From Linanthus parryae (taxonomy: Eukaryota; Streptophyta; Magnoliopsida; Ericales; Polemoniaceae), in contig JALGPY010000010.1 of NCBI GenBank assembly GCA_023055425.1, positions 50,714,165 to 50,778,164 of the forward strand: a stretch of 64,000 nucleotides of DNA. The letters are read 5' to 3'. Made by a program: the position numbers and the translations under genes. This document shows positions 11,014 to 22,510 of this stretch, piece after piece (position 1 is the first letter of the stretch; each line of letters starts with the position of its first letter). Under the pieces are notes generated by a model that ran no database searches, had not been told where the DNA came from, and was given only the letters and a program-made list of their open reading frames with translations.

Positions 11014-11967
11014 GCAGCTCTGCCCAGCAGTTTCAACACAGGATACACAGCACAGACAGACACAGACACAGGATCAGAAGAGACAGGGAGCACCGGAGCA
11101 GTCTCGGAAATCGCCAGATTTCCGTTACCTGTTTGATTCTCTTCTCTTCTTTATGTTAGTTTTTATTAGCTAGACTTTTGACCTAGGTTCTCGGTGAACC
11201 TAGGGTTTATGATTTCAGCAACTTAGTTTATCTCGACTTTGGATTCATGATTGTTTAAGTCTTAATACAGTAGAGGTTTTGTTTATTATTCTGTCTTTGG
11301 TTTTTACTGTTTATGCATGAACGGAGTCGCGAACCTGGAGTGCTACAGACAGGATCTGGTGCGCGAGAGTGGCCAGTGAGAGTTAGGAAGAGAAGACAGG
11401 ATTTAGTACTCTGCCTTGATGGACCGAGAGGTGAAGAGAATCAGGGGACTAGCCCAGAAGCATTAGACCAACTGCTAGACGTTTAGGGGCAGACCGAGAG
11501 GAGAACCTGTAACCCTAGCAGACTTATAACGAACCTGCAGATCTAGGTGGACCGAGAGGACCCGAAAATCTGTAGGGGAGTGACAGGTGCATGAGACCGA
11601 GAGGAGATTGCAACATTGGTATGCTGGCATAAACAAAACTGCTGTGTGTTTCTGAATGGGAAAAACTGAAAAGCTGAATAGTAACCCTAGGGGATCCTGG
11701 AGCTTAGATCATTAATTTATCAGTTTCCTACTTCAATATATTTCCAGAAAATTATCAAAAAGATCGTTTAATTCTGTTATTACGTTCAATACTTAGTTTA
11801 GCTAAATCAACTAGAAATCCCTCCTTTTAATTTTTACTCTTTAAGCCTAGTTTCTGATTACACAGTAACACTGTCCTCGTGGGATCGATAACTCGGGGTT
11901 GAAATACTATCCCTATATTACTTGAACCGTGCACTTGCGGTAACACGTAAGAAATCGTGTCAACCTT

Positions 11968-12462
11968 ATGAGGGCAAAATCCGAATCCTTTGAAGTGTTC
12001 AAAGAATTCAAGAATGAAGTAGAGAAGCAACTTGGCAAAAGTATTAAGGCTCTACGATCGGATCGTGGAGGAGAATACTTGAGCCAAGAGTTTGACGACT
12101 ATCTTAGAGAGTGTGGGATCGTGTCCCAACTCACTCCACCCGGAACGCCACAATGGAATGGCGTGTCCAAGAGGAGGAATCGAACCCTACTGGATATGGT
12201 TCCGTCTATGATGTGTCAAACCAATCTTCCATTATCATTTTGGGGCTACGCTCTATTAAGTGCACCTTTCACCATTAACCGTGTTCCATCTAAATCAGTC
12301 ATGAAGACACCATATGAGATGTGGAGTGGGAGGCGTCCCACACTGTCGTTCATGAGGATTTGGGGCTGCGATGTCTATGTAAAACGTTTACAATCTGACA
12401 AGCTAGGGCCTAAATCGGATAAGTGTAAGTTTGTGGGGTACCCTAAGGAAACTAAGGGATAA
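11968..12462 (+). pseudogene. Copia gag-pol, part 2: integrase core
   Basis: Continuation of the gag-pol frame after the solo LTR (TTGTGTACCTT joined to ATGAGGGC gives ...VYLMRAKSESF). It shows the integrase core segments LRSDRGGEYLS (catalytic Asp) and a QLTPPGTPQWNG block followed by SKRRNRTLLDM (E of DDE replaced by S here: the usual motif reads GV(A/S)ERRN, here GVSKRRN). The frame ends with a single TAA at 12460-12462 between KG and YFYNP; the next codons continue in the same frame, so this is one nonsense substitution. The Glu-to-Lys change at the catalytic site would on its own disable integrase. Confidence 0.85.
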
Positions 12463-14331
12463 TACTTCTACAATCCAACCGAGAACAAAGTGTTTGTTTC
12501 TCGGACCGGCGTGTTTCTAGAAAGAGAGTTTGTCTCTAAAGAAGCAAGTGGGAGGAATGTAGAACTTGAAGAAGTTCAAGAACCACAAATCACTGAACCG
12601 ATTATGGAACATGAACAGGAATCACAAACAGTTGTGGATCCACCTGTTCAGGTAACACAAGAGCTTCGTAGATCTAGTAGAGTGCGCCAGGAACCCGAGA
12701 GGTACGGACTTCTCGTGACTGATTCCGGTGACACGATGCTCATAGATGATGAGCCTACTACCTATGAGGAGGCCATGAGTGGCCCAGACTCACAGAAGTG
12801 GCTTGAGGCCATGAGATCCGAGATGGAATCCATGTATACCAACAAAGTATGGACTTTGGTGGAACCACCTGATGGGGCGCGGCCCATAGGGTGCAAGTGG
12901 GTCTTCAAGAAGAATATCGACATGGATGGTAATGTGATTACCTATAAGGGCCGATTGGTGGCTAAAGGATTCAGACAGATTCATGGTATTGACTATGATG
13001 AAACCTTTTCACCAGTCACTATGACCAAATCCATCCGAATCCTACTTGCAATTGCAGCATACTACGACTATGAGATTTGGCAGATGGATGTCAAAACAGC
13101 ATTCCTTTATGGGAATCTCCTCGAGGACGTGTATATGATACAGCCGGAGGGTTTTGAGGATCCAAAGCAAGCCAACAAAGTCTGTAAACTGCAACGATCC
13201 ATTTATGGATTGAAGCAAGCTTCTGGGAGTTGGAATCGACGTTTTGATGAAGTGGTCAAGGAGTTTGGCTTCATCAGAAACGAAGATGAGTCTTGTGTCT
13301 ACAAGAAGGTTAGTGGGAGCTCTGTAGCTTTTCTGGTCTTGTATGTGGATGACATACTACTCATTGGAAACGACATTCCCATGCTGCAATCTGTGAAAGA
13401 TTGGCTAGGAAAGTGTTTCTCAATGAAGGACTTAGGGGAAGCAGCCTACATACTCGGTATAAAGATCTATAGAGATAGATCTAAGAGGTTGCTAGGCCTA
13501 AGTCAAAGTACATATATTGACAAGGTGTTGAAACGGTTCAACATGCAAGATTCCAAGAAGGGATTCTTGACCATGTCACATGGAATCACTCTTTCGAAGA
13601 GTGGTTGTCCTTCCAATGAGATTGAGAAGGAACGCATGAGTAGAATTCCCTATGCCTCGGCCATAGGATCTATCATGTACGCCATGTTATGTACTAGACC
13701 AGATGTGTCATATGCCTTGAGTATGACAAGCAGATACCAATCCAATCCGGGTGAGAGTCACTGGATTGCTGTCAAGAACATCCTAAAGTACTTGAGAAGA
13801 ACTAAGAATGCTTTCTTGATGTTTGGCGGTGAGGAAGAGTTGCGTGTAAGGGGTTACACTGATGCAAGCTTCCAAACCGATAGAGATGACTTTAGATCAC
13901 AGTCGGGATATGTGTTTTGCCTGAATGGAGCAACGGTGAGCTGGAAGAGTTCCAAGCAAGAGACGGTAGCTGATGCTACAACAGAGGCTGAGTACATTGC
14001 TGCAAATGGCGCAGCAAAGGAGGCTGTTTGGATCAGAAAGTTTGTTTCTGAACTTGGTGTGGTCCCTAGCATTGCGGATCCAGTGGAGTTGTTCTGTGAC
14101 AACACTGGGGCGATCGCGCAATCAAAGGAACCCAGATCGCACCAGAAGTCCAAGCATGTGCTCAGGAAGTTTCATCTGATTCGAGATATTATCGATAGAG
14201 GAGACGTTCGGATATGCAAGATTCCTACAGATGATAATCTGTCAGACCCGCTTACGAAGCCTCTCACGCAGTGGAAGCATGAAGGGCACACTAGGAGTAT
14301 GGGCATACGAGATGCGCCAGATTGGCTCTAG
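12463..14331 (+). pseudogene. Copia gag-pol, part 3: reverse transcriptase and RNase H
   Basis: In frame with part 2 after the TAA. A variable acidic linker is followed by the RT_2 domain: KWVFKKNIDMDG, YDETFSPV, QMDVKTAFLYGNL, and the catalytic YVDDILLIGND near 13338-13370. The connection region contains YASAIGSIMYAM and RPDVSYALS. RNase H follows with the catalytic segments GYTDASF, TEAEYIAA, FCDNTGAI and a C-terminal HIRTRSKHI-like motif (HQKSKHVLRKFHLIRD). The frame ends at TAG 14329-14331, fifteen bases before the 3' LTR. Apart from the upstream stop this part is intact, in agreement with the nearly identical LTRs. Confidence 0.92.
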
Positions 14332-14333
14332 TG

Positions 14334-14345
14334 CAAGTGGGAGAC
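14334..14345 (+). other. Polypurine tract of the copia element
   Basis: 'aagtgggagac' directly precedes the 3' LTR and would prime plus-strand DNA synthesis. Confidence 0.8.
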
Positions 14346-15774
14346 TGTTGGAATAGATGCCCTAGAGGCAATCTAGTTTAGTATGAATTTGTATATGGCT
14401 AGAAAATTCATTTATTATTTATTGGATATTTAATATAATGAAGTTCTTAGATTTACAATCGTGTTGTTTATCTTAAATATCCCTAGTCAAGTATAATGAT
14501 TAAATGGGACAATCATCTATAGACTAGTATGGGGTTGGATTGATATGGAGATATCACGATCCAACACATAGGTGTGCATTACGGAATGTTGCACTGGATT
14601 GACCCATCACCGAGAAGGCTACATACATGTTATGTTGAGTCACAAGTGCTTCTCGGGTGCAATGGTATTGTCATCCTTAGACTTGAAGTCGCTAGATATT
14701 CTAGTTGTGGATCATTGTGATCTTGGTAGCGTTAAACGCTACACCGTGACTGGGTAGTTATAAAGGCGTGTACTGGATACAATGAGAAGCAAGCTTAGAG
14801 ATCGTAGTGGACGTAGAGAGGATTTGCCCCTCCCACATAACGGGAGCAAATATCCTAGGCCACTCGAAGGATAGTGCTTATAGAATGTCTGGCCAGACTC
14901 AAATAAATCAATATGGGATATTGATGTTATTTGCACGAATAAGGCTATTCCATGGATCGAGAAACTATGGATTGGATATACGAGTGTGACTTGTATGTCT
15001 CGTGTCCAATCCGGATATGGAGGCAAAGGGATGAGACAATTACTTGTACAAGGTTGTCTAGATGACTATTCTATTAGTTGGCTAGAATGGATGTTTTGCT
15101 AGAAACCGCTCCATATTAGCAAATAGTTGCTACCAACTAGATAGAACCTATGGGGTCACACGCTATATAGAGTTGTACTAGATTTTGAATTAATTAATTG
15201 GATTAATTAATTATAAGGATCACTTTGCAAACCCTTGCAAACTTAGTAGGGACTAATTTGCAAGGAAGGGACTAAATTGAATTCTAGTAGGACTAGAATA
15301 AGTCCTTTAGGTAGTTAACAAGGAGTTGTTGGACTATATAAAGGACCCTCCTTCCTTCCTTCCTCATAATTTATTCTCTTTAGAGATCATAACAAGAGTG
15401 GGAGAGAACAAAGGAGAGAGAGAGCAAGCAACTAGGAGCCGACGCCGCCCCTTGCCGCCGCCCCCTCACCCCGTCGGCCAAAAGAGGGCCGAGCCCCTCT
15501 TTTTGTCTCGTTTTGCGTGATTCCTTCACCCTCCTCTCATTCCGGGCTAGCACCAAGGAGTTTGGGAGATCTAGGAGCAACTCTAGGCGTGGATCAACTA
15601 TAGAGAACGTGACACTATTCGCGTTTGAAGTCATCAAGGAGAACCCAAAGGTGTGTTTATGATTTCTTACCTTCACTATCGTTATGCATCTAGACTTTGA
15701 TCCTTGGAGGGTTTTGCATGGTTATTTGTTTGATTATGCTTCCGTTTGCGCGATCCATGAATCAAAACCCTACA
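14346..15774 (+). repeat. Angela-like copia 3' LTR
   Basis: 1429 bp, near-identical to 5156-6585, ending CCCTACA and followed by the target duplication GTTAG. Confidence 0.95.
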
Positions 15775-15779
15775 GTTAG

Positions 15780-17106
15780 AATCACCTTTCTAGAGCGTCA
15801 CGAGGGAGCAGTAGTTGAGGGAGTTCGTTGAGGGAGTACTTCATTACATATTTTTGCGAGTTCTTCATATCGTATATGCTTCACTAGATATCTTTGAGGG
15901 GATGCGAGGGTGAGTGAGTCGGCTAGCACACTACGGCGTGGCGGTGTTCCATGTCATTACATCGTGGACACAGTAGTGGAGAGCCTAAGTGAGTGACGTC
16001 TAATCCGCACGAAAATGGGTTTGGTTGTACTTAATTGGTGGATCGTGCTAGGTATCGGATTTCTATCATCTTGGTGTAGGAGGTTCGGTTGGATTAGACA
16101 TGTGACATATCTTATATGGCTATTTGAGAGGTGGACGTGACTACACTCTAGTGTGGGGGTGTCGACATTTGAATACGGACATAGAGATTGTGGATTTGAT
16201 GACTCCACCCCATACATGCTTTTACCTGTTTGCAGTTGTGTTGGCATTTCTTGATTCTTGAAGGAGCATCACTCGTATATTATTATTGATATTAGATTGA
16301 GAGAAAAAAAAAATATATATAGAAAAAAAAAACAAAAAAATAGAGAAAAAAAGGAGAGGAATAAATAAATATAGTTGTGCTTATTAGAACACAAGTGGTG
16401 GAGTTTGCTATTCCGTTGGACGGTGATTTACATTTCGTGCACGTTTTGCCACAATGGCCACGAAGATCGTTATTGTATCGGGGTTTGAGTGGATCGAAGG
16501 CCGGAGTCGGTGAGATTTGGGTTGTGGATTACTATCATCATGGTGAGGGTGTGTGAGATATGGGGTTTGGTGAGTTTATGTGACGCTTTAGGATTTTTTC
16601 TTCATACAAGTTATATCCTTTTTGTCCTTAAGCCTCATCATACTTGACCATAGGGAATAGGAGCTCGGGACTATGAATGTGGCTTAGCCTTGGTTAGCCT
16701 CTTATTTGTATCAGTACACATGAAGAGGTTGGTTGTTCTTTATAGTAAAGTTAATATTTCTATACTAACTATGGGGAATTACTTGTTGTCGAATTTAGTT
16801 GCGCTTCATACCTCTTGTCTAACTTTTTCATCATTCATGATCACCAGTCTATGTTATTGAAATTGTCTGATCTCACAAAAGAAAGAATTTAAAATCTTTG
16901 ATGTGTTTAAGATCGAGTCTAGAATTTCATTTATATTGCTGCATTAGTAGTGTTTCAACCCGATGAACCGTCTACGTGCCCTTTACGCCCAGTCATTCCA
17001 ATCTTGAGTCATGTTGAATCGTTTGAGTCTTGTTGGCTAGTGGACAGTTAGATGCAGTAGATGAGACTTCGCTCGGGACGCGCAAATGGAAAGTGTGAGG
17101 GGTATT
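15780..17106 (+). other. LARD non-coding internal region, 3' half, with polypurine tract
   Basis: No coding potential seen. An A-rich stretch lies at about 16300-16370. The segment ends with the purine-rich 'ggaaagtgtgaggggtatt' (17088-17106) immediately before the 3' LTR, the plus-strand primer of the LARD. Confidence 0.65.
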
Positions 17107-18719
17107 TGATAACTCCGTAATGAGAGTTATAATCTATACTGATTCACTGCTAATTTGTGTGCGTTTCGGTGCAAAGTGATGAGTTTCAAGCCAAAATATG
17201 AGAAAAGGAGCATTTATGAGTTTTAGAGCTTAAATGTGAAGTCCGGGCATTTATTGCATTGTTTTATGTGCGATTTGATGTATTTTATCACATTCGATCT
17301 TCGCTGGTGTTTTCGTGTTGTGATTTGCAGGCATAAGACACGCGAGGAGCATTTGGATAGAAGAAACGAGCTTCGGAAGTCAAGAAGAATGAAGAGAAGA
17401 GAAATTAGAGGAACAAAAGTGACCAAGCTTCACTATTTTGATGATATCTTGAATTCTACACAACCTGATATAGTGAGAACGGTGCCAAATGAAATTAGAC
17501 TCAAAGGGCTTTCCAACGGTAGGTCACAGAGCTCAATCAAAGGCCGGACGAGAAAGTTATTGTCTGGCGAAGACGACGCAAAAACAAAGAAAAGCTGGAA
17601 AATTTCACTGGACCAGTGTGAACTCTTCGGGATGTATCTGGAGTTACATATAAAATTTTGGAGAAAATCCTACGCTATTCAAAAGTAGACATTCAGGGCT
17701 TTCCAAATATATAAGATGGGCCCAAAACGAAGTCTGGATGATGGAGAAAAGGCCCGCACAAGATCAGCTGAATAATTATGTCCGCAAAATTGCAAACTAG
17801 AGGGGCAGAATTGCGAATTCGGACAAAATACATTAAAAATCGTGCCCAGCCCTACACATCACGTTTTTTTGGATCTAGAGGCAGAGTAGGCTGCTGGATA
17901 TAAGGAAGAACACGTTGGAGGAAGGCTTGGAGCTTGGAATTCGTCGTGAGAGCGAGGATTCCATCGTTTGATCTCTCTTCTCTATCTTTTTCATTATTTT
18001 TTATCACGATCAACGTAAACTTGTCATTGTTGATCATGTATCGCAATAGATAAGTTTGATATCGGGATTTCTCAATGGTAGCTAGGGTTTGAAGCCGTTT
18101 TTTGCGAATTATGAGTTTGATTCACGTTTTTCTTAAACTTAATTGATGATGTTCTTGTTTTATATGTTTAATTTCTAGCTCTTAATCTATCTTGCTATTG
18201 TGAGACGTTGCAGTAGGAAGCTCATAGGTAATTGGCTAGTGAAAGCAACGAATTACCCGGATAAATGAATTAAGCACATAGTCATAGGTTAGAGAAATCA
18301 ACCACCGACTGTGAACGTTGAGTAGAATTAGATGATCGTCATTATATGTTTTAGGGATAATTAGAACTTGGTAACTCGGTTGTAATATTACCTAAGCATG
18401 GAAAGCTAGCTTGGTAACTCGGTTAGCGTTATTGCTTGTTTGGAAAATTAAATCATCATCTGTGTTTCAGAACGTAATTCGTTAACGGTGGAAACTTAGT
18501 GAACCTAGAGAAAATCCTTATATATGTCTCATCACTTTACTCTTTTTATCAATAATCGCGTTTTTATTTATTTCTCTTAGTTATTAGAAAACTCAAATTG
18601 TTTTCCCACAAAAAGTTAATCATCCTAATTGATTCACAACAAATTCTCTGCGATTCGACAACCCTATCCTCCACATTTATTACTAGAGCGATAATTGTAC
18701 ACTTGCAGAGATCGTGTCA
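17107..18719 (+). repeat. LARD 3' LTR
   Basis: 1613 bp, direct repeat of 993-2605 with many substitutions but equal length. Begins TGATAACTCCG and ends ATCGTGTCA. Confidence 0.9.
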
Positions 18720-19185
18720 CTTGTGTTGTGATCACAATTGTGATCCTACAATTCCAGTGAGTTGCTCTCACGTTGGCCTTTCACTAAGTGTTTGGCCATT
18801 TTTCATCTAGGGGGTTAAAGTGTCATTACAGAAACTTCATTAAATTGCATTAGCCTCCCCTCTTCATGTATTTTCAATGTTTCTTCACGATTTCTTCTTC
18901 GTTTAAGCTCCCGAAATATCTCCAAAGCTTGTTTCACCTCTCCGCTTCATCTCTCAAGCTCCATTTCCTGTGAGAACAACACGAAACACAAGTTGTGCGA
19001 TCAAACGTGATAAAAAATACATAAAATCTTATGAAAAAAGCTATGATTAACGAATTCATGCACAAAGCTAAACTTCTACATTTTCTCTACATTCATAGTA
19101 TAAAACTAAGATTATCAATCTAGAATCACACAAAACGACATAAAACGTGCAAGAAATATAGCTCTAATAGAGAGTTACTAGAAGG
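18720..19185 (-). repeat. Probable right part of the LTR that hosts the LARD
   Basis: No gene seen. The text ends near 'ctctaatagagagttacta', whose reverse complement resembles the TGATAACTCTC start of the Athila-type LTRs in this window. Together with 1-842 I infer one minus-strand LTR split by the LARD. This is by similarity of motifs only. Confidence 0.4.
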
Positions 19186-19253
19186 ACGACAAGATCGGCG
19201 TGATTGGTGGAGAAGTAGAAGAAGAAGACGATGGAGGATGGAGCTAGGTTAAC

Positions 19254-19621
19254 ACTCTAATACCATGTAAGAATCCATGGGGTTCCACCTCAAAACCAAT
19301 TGGCAATGAGAGGGTAGCCCATGAAACTTTATTAATTATGTTTCTTCTTCTTTAATGTACGATGTGGGACTTCTCAACACGCCCCTCACGTGTCAGTATA
19401 TGGCCTACAAGTGGATCTTTTGTCTGCTGGGGGTGAGCACGTTGGTTGTTACACCATTCACGTGTGTGAGTCGATGCTCTGATACCATGTAAGATTGTGA
19501 AAGCCCTCAATGGAACTGCTTGTATTATTTCTGTATATCAAGAATAGTACTGGATATGTATTTACATAAAAGCCCCTATACATTCATATATTGATATTTA
19601 TGCTATTAGTTTGTTCCTACA
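19254..19621 (-). mobile_element. TRIM-like fragments with two short LTR ends
   Basis: Reading the minus strand, a 134-bp LTR-like block (19488-19621, TGTAGGAAC...CTTACA) is followed by a copia-type primer site TGGTATCAGAGC (19476-19487), about 100 bp of internal text, a purine tract GTGAGGGGCG and a second LTR-like block (19266-19379, TGTTGAGAAGTCCC...CTTACA) with its own degenerate primer site (TGGTATTAGAG). The arrangement is that of a terminal-repeat retrotransposon in miniature, but the two blocks differ in sequence, so this may be two overlapping remnants. Confidence 0.5.
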
Positions 19622-22285
19622 ATCCGTGATGAAGGATCTTTGACACAAGAAGGTTAGGAAAGCTTAAAATGCACCAAGTCTAGTTGGCTAGTAAAGCCTG
19701 ATTAGTCCAATTGAGATTCCTCAATCCTAAGCCGCCTTTAGACTTTTGGAGGCTGAGGATATCATTAGATATGGATCGAAAAGGGGTCTTTTTGTCAGGG
19801 TTCCACCAGAACCTTTGAGTTTGGTTGGAGATAACCGCATTGAGTGTGATTGGGAGTTCGAAAGTCGAGGGGGCATAGGTGGGAAGGGCTAAGAGAACAG
19901 ATTTTTCAAGTGTAAGTATGCCTGCACCATTAAGGTATTTTCCCTTCATCCTTCCTGTCTTGAAAATATTTTTTTTTTCTTTCCCCCATGAGAAATGGGT
20001 AAGCCGAGGTAGGTAGAGTGAAGATGCTCAATGTTGACTTCTAAAAAGCTACAGAAGATATCTCCAAGGTCTTTACGGATGTTGGGACTAAGAAACAAGG
20101 AGGACTTGTTTTTATTAATGTCTTGACCCGAGATGTGACAGAAGGAATCAAGAGCCTTGCTAAGCGTAACACAAATCGATAGACATAGCTGGAAGAAGAA
20201 AAGGCAATCATCCGCGAAGAAGAGGTGGGAAAGCATGTACCCTTCTCTACTCAGACTGATGCCGAGGCAACCACCTGAAGAGTTTAAGTTGGAGAAGTAG
20301 ATTGGGAAGGATTCTAGGTAAATGATGAAAAGATAGGCTGAGAGAAGGTCTCCTTGCCTCTGACCAGCCTTAGGGTAGATTTTTTTGCCTGTCTGAGAAG
20401 TGACAAGGGCAGAAAACGAGATAGTAAAGACACATTGGATGATCAGCCCAACCCAATTTCGGGGAATCTCATCTTCCTAAGGACTTTTTTCAAGAAATAC
20501 CAGATCACCCTGTCAAAATCTTTACTATTTTCGAGTTTGAGAGCTCTAAGGTGAGAGGACCCCCGTTTAATATTCCTGATTTTGGCACAAATCTCACTGG
20601 TGATGAGATTTTTGTCAAAGATGAGCCTCCCTGGAACGAAAGCATTTTCATGCTCCGAGATAATTGAAGGGAGGACCAATTTGAGCCTGTTGGCAAGAGT
20701 TTTCGAGATGATTTTGTAGATGGAAGAACAGTGGCTGATAGGTCTAAGGTCACTCGAGGTAGTAGGGGTGTGGATTTTGGGATGAGAGCTAGGAAAGAGA
20801 TAATGAATTCCCTTAAAAGAAACCCATTGTGAAAGAAAGAGGAGACTGCCTCAACCACAGACGGACCAATGATGTCCCAGCTCTTATGGAAGAAAATACC
20901 AGAGAAGACCGTCCGTCCCAGGAGATTTGTAGGGCCCAATGGAGAAGACCACTTCTCTAATTTCTTTAGGAGTGAATGATTGATTAAGGACATTCAAGAA
21001 GTGATCGTTAAGGGTTGGGAAAGGGGGATCCCATCCGTCCCAATTATCAATATCAGTCCTACGCACTGTCGAAGCCTTCGGGGAGATGGACGCAAAATGG
21101 TTAGAGATAAGGTTGGAGAGACCATAAGGATCAGAGATCCAATTCCCATCCTTATCTTGGAGACCCTCAATTATATTCCTATCGGTTCTTTTCTTGCAGG
21201 TTTTTTGAAAATAAACGAGTGTTTCTATCCCCTTCCTTAAGGCCTTTTACTTTTTCTCTTTGAGACTATAACGTTTCCTCTTGGGAGAGGAGCTCATTCA
21301 ACTCAACACTAAGGTTCCGCTCAGTCACCGCTTGATTTAGGTCAGTCAGCGAAGAGTGGGCAAGATTAAGTTTAGACTGGACTATGGCAATTTGTTGGTT
21401 AAGAGATCCCACCCCTCTTTTCCTCCAGCTATTGAGCTGGAGTCGAAGAGTTTTACATTTAGCCGCAAAGTAGAAGCCATCGGAGCTAAAGTGGGGATCG
21501 TTCCAGACTGAGTTGATGATGCTTCTGCAATCAAGATATCTAAGCCAGAAGGCTTCAAAGTGAAATCGGCTGGCTCTAGGAGGGGAAGAGTTCCTGATAT
21601 GGAGGATGCACGGTCCATGGTCCGATCCTGAGATTGGAAGGTTTTGCAGAAATGATCCCTCAAAAGAGTGAGCCCACTCGGTGTTGTGAAATCCCCTATC
21701 AAGTCTCTCGTAGGTAGTAAAGGGGGGCGGACGGTTATTAGTCCAGGTGAACCACGCCCATCTAAAAGAGATTTCAGAGAGATCAAGGTTGTCAAGAAAT
21801 TTTCTAAACACCGTGATTCCGGAGATCCAGTAATCTTTGCAACACTATTTATCCTTGGGGTGGAGAATTTGGTTAAGGTTTCCAATGCAAAGAAGGGGAC
21901 CAGAGATGCGAGAGATGGGGGACTCAATCATATCCAAGGTTTCTTACCTTCTACTCGTATAAGGAGACCCATAGATGCAGTCGAGAACAAACATTCTCAA
22001 ATTATAGATCACAGAGCAGAGGATGAGGTTACTAGAGGCGAGGAGTGGATTGACCTTAATATGATCCTTCCATCCTAGACAGAGGTCGCCCGTGATACCC
22101 ATAGAGCTAACACCCCATGAAGAGTGAAAACCCCAAGACTTAAACAACGTAGCGCACTCAAGAGTATACCATTTAGTTTTTGAGAGAAAAAGCAGAGACA
22201 AACCGTGGTCAATGGTCAATTTATGCACTGAATGAACTGTCAGAGGGTTACCTAAACCTCTGCAGTTCCAGCTACCTATGATCAT
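19622..22285 (-). pseudogene. LINE ORF2 remnant: endonuclease and reverse transcriptase
   Basis: Decayed minus-strand LINE ORF2 in several frames. It begins with an APE-type endonuclease start (MIIGSWNCRGLG, about 22285-22250), continues through endonuclease text such as FRWAWFTWTNNR (about 21770) and RLDRGF, and reaches the reverse transcriptase (NAFVPGRLIFDKNL near 20640; FADDCLFF near 20215; STYLGLPI near 20025; KGGLGLRN near 19720). Frameshifts and stops are frequent. The zinc-binding and RNase H tail normal for plant LINEs is missing; the sequence stops at the TRIM-like block. This would have encoded the nicking and reverse-transcription machinery of an L1-clade element. Confidence 0.88.
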
Positions 22286-22510
22286 GGCGACAACCGTGGT
22301 TTTTTTAGGAAAACCACGAAAACCTTAACATGAGATATGGATGAGCAAGTACCTTTATGATTGGGGTTAGAGTTGGTGGAAGAGCCTCGCATCAGGATCT
22401 TTCTTTTCTTTAGAAGAGCCCAAAAAGAAACGTCATCCTGATAAGGAATGACAGAGGATATATTTCTCTTCTTGAGATGACATCGAAGTGTTGGTATCCT
22501 GATCATGAGA
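22286..22510 (-). pseudogene. LINE ORF1, C-terminal end
   Basis: Short minus-strand frame directly upstream of ORF2 ending in SSISHVKVFV. It is the tail of the ORF1 whose main part lies at 23950-24880, beyond the inserted LTR. Confidence 0.55.

Larger units (their letters stand above)
9855..11962 (+). mobile_element. Solo LTR of an Athila-type element, nested in copia integrase
   Basis: 2108-bp sequence beginning TGATAACTCTC and ending AAATCGTGTCA, flanked by perfect 5-bp duplications ACCTT (9850-9854 and 11963-11967). No primer site or internal region is present, so it is a solo LTR left by LTR-LTR recombination. The termini match the LARD LTR type (TGATAACTC...TCGTGTCA) but the body differs. 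Its U3 carries 13 copies of a 14-bp palindrome (10338-10920) and a TATA box at 11006-11013. Four GACCGAGAGG motifs lie downstream (about 11420-11605). ORFs inside it (for example 10236-10709) come from the repeat array and are not genes. Confidence 0.93.
5156..15774 (+). mobile_element. Ty1/copia retrotransposon, Angela/BARE-like lineage, with nested solo LTR
   Basis: Complete LTR retrotransposon with LTRs at 5156-6585 and 14346-15774, a primer site TGGTATCAGAGCCA, one gag-pol frame in copia order (Gag, protease, integrase, RT, RNase H) and a polypurine tract. Perfect 5-bp target-site duplications GTTAG lie at 5151-5155 and 15775-15779. The LTR start (TGTTGGAATAGATGCCCTAG) closely resembles that of BARE/Angela elements, and LTR length and the long leader also fit that lineage. 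By eye the LTRs differ at roughly ten bases plus one indel over 1430 bp, so the insertion is recent. Coding is broken by a solo LTR (9855-11962) and one in-frame stop (12460-12462). Inserted length without the solo LTR and its TSD is about 8.5 kb. Confidence 0.93.
993..18719 (+). mobile_element. LARD-like LTR retrotransposon without pol, host of the nested copia
   Basis: Two 1613-bp direct LTRs (993-2605 and 17107-18719) begin TGATAACTCCGTA and end TCGTRTCA. A tRNA-Asp-type primer site follows the first LTR and a purine tract precedes the second. After removing the nested copia (5156-15774 plus one TSD) the element is about 7.1 kb with about 3.9 kb of internal sequence. I found no protease, reverse transcriptase, RNase H or integrase in that internal part, which fits a large retrotransposon derivative mobilised by an Athila/Ty3-type partner. 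LTR differences are frequent by eye (several per 100 bp), so insertion is clearly older than that of the copia. No clean 5-bp TSD was found (ttttg versus cttgt). Confidence 0.85.

Noticed and set aside
993..18724. 5-bp target duplication for the LARD
   Set aside because: Flanks ttttg and cttgt do not match; the microsatellite next to the left end may have altered it, so none is claimed.
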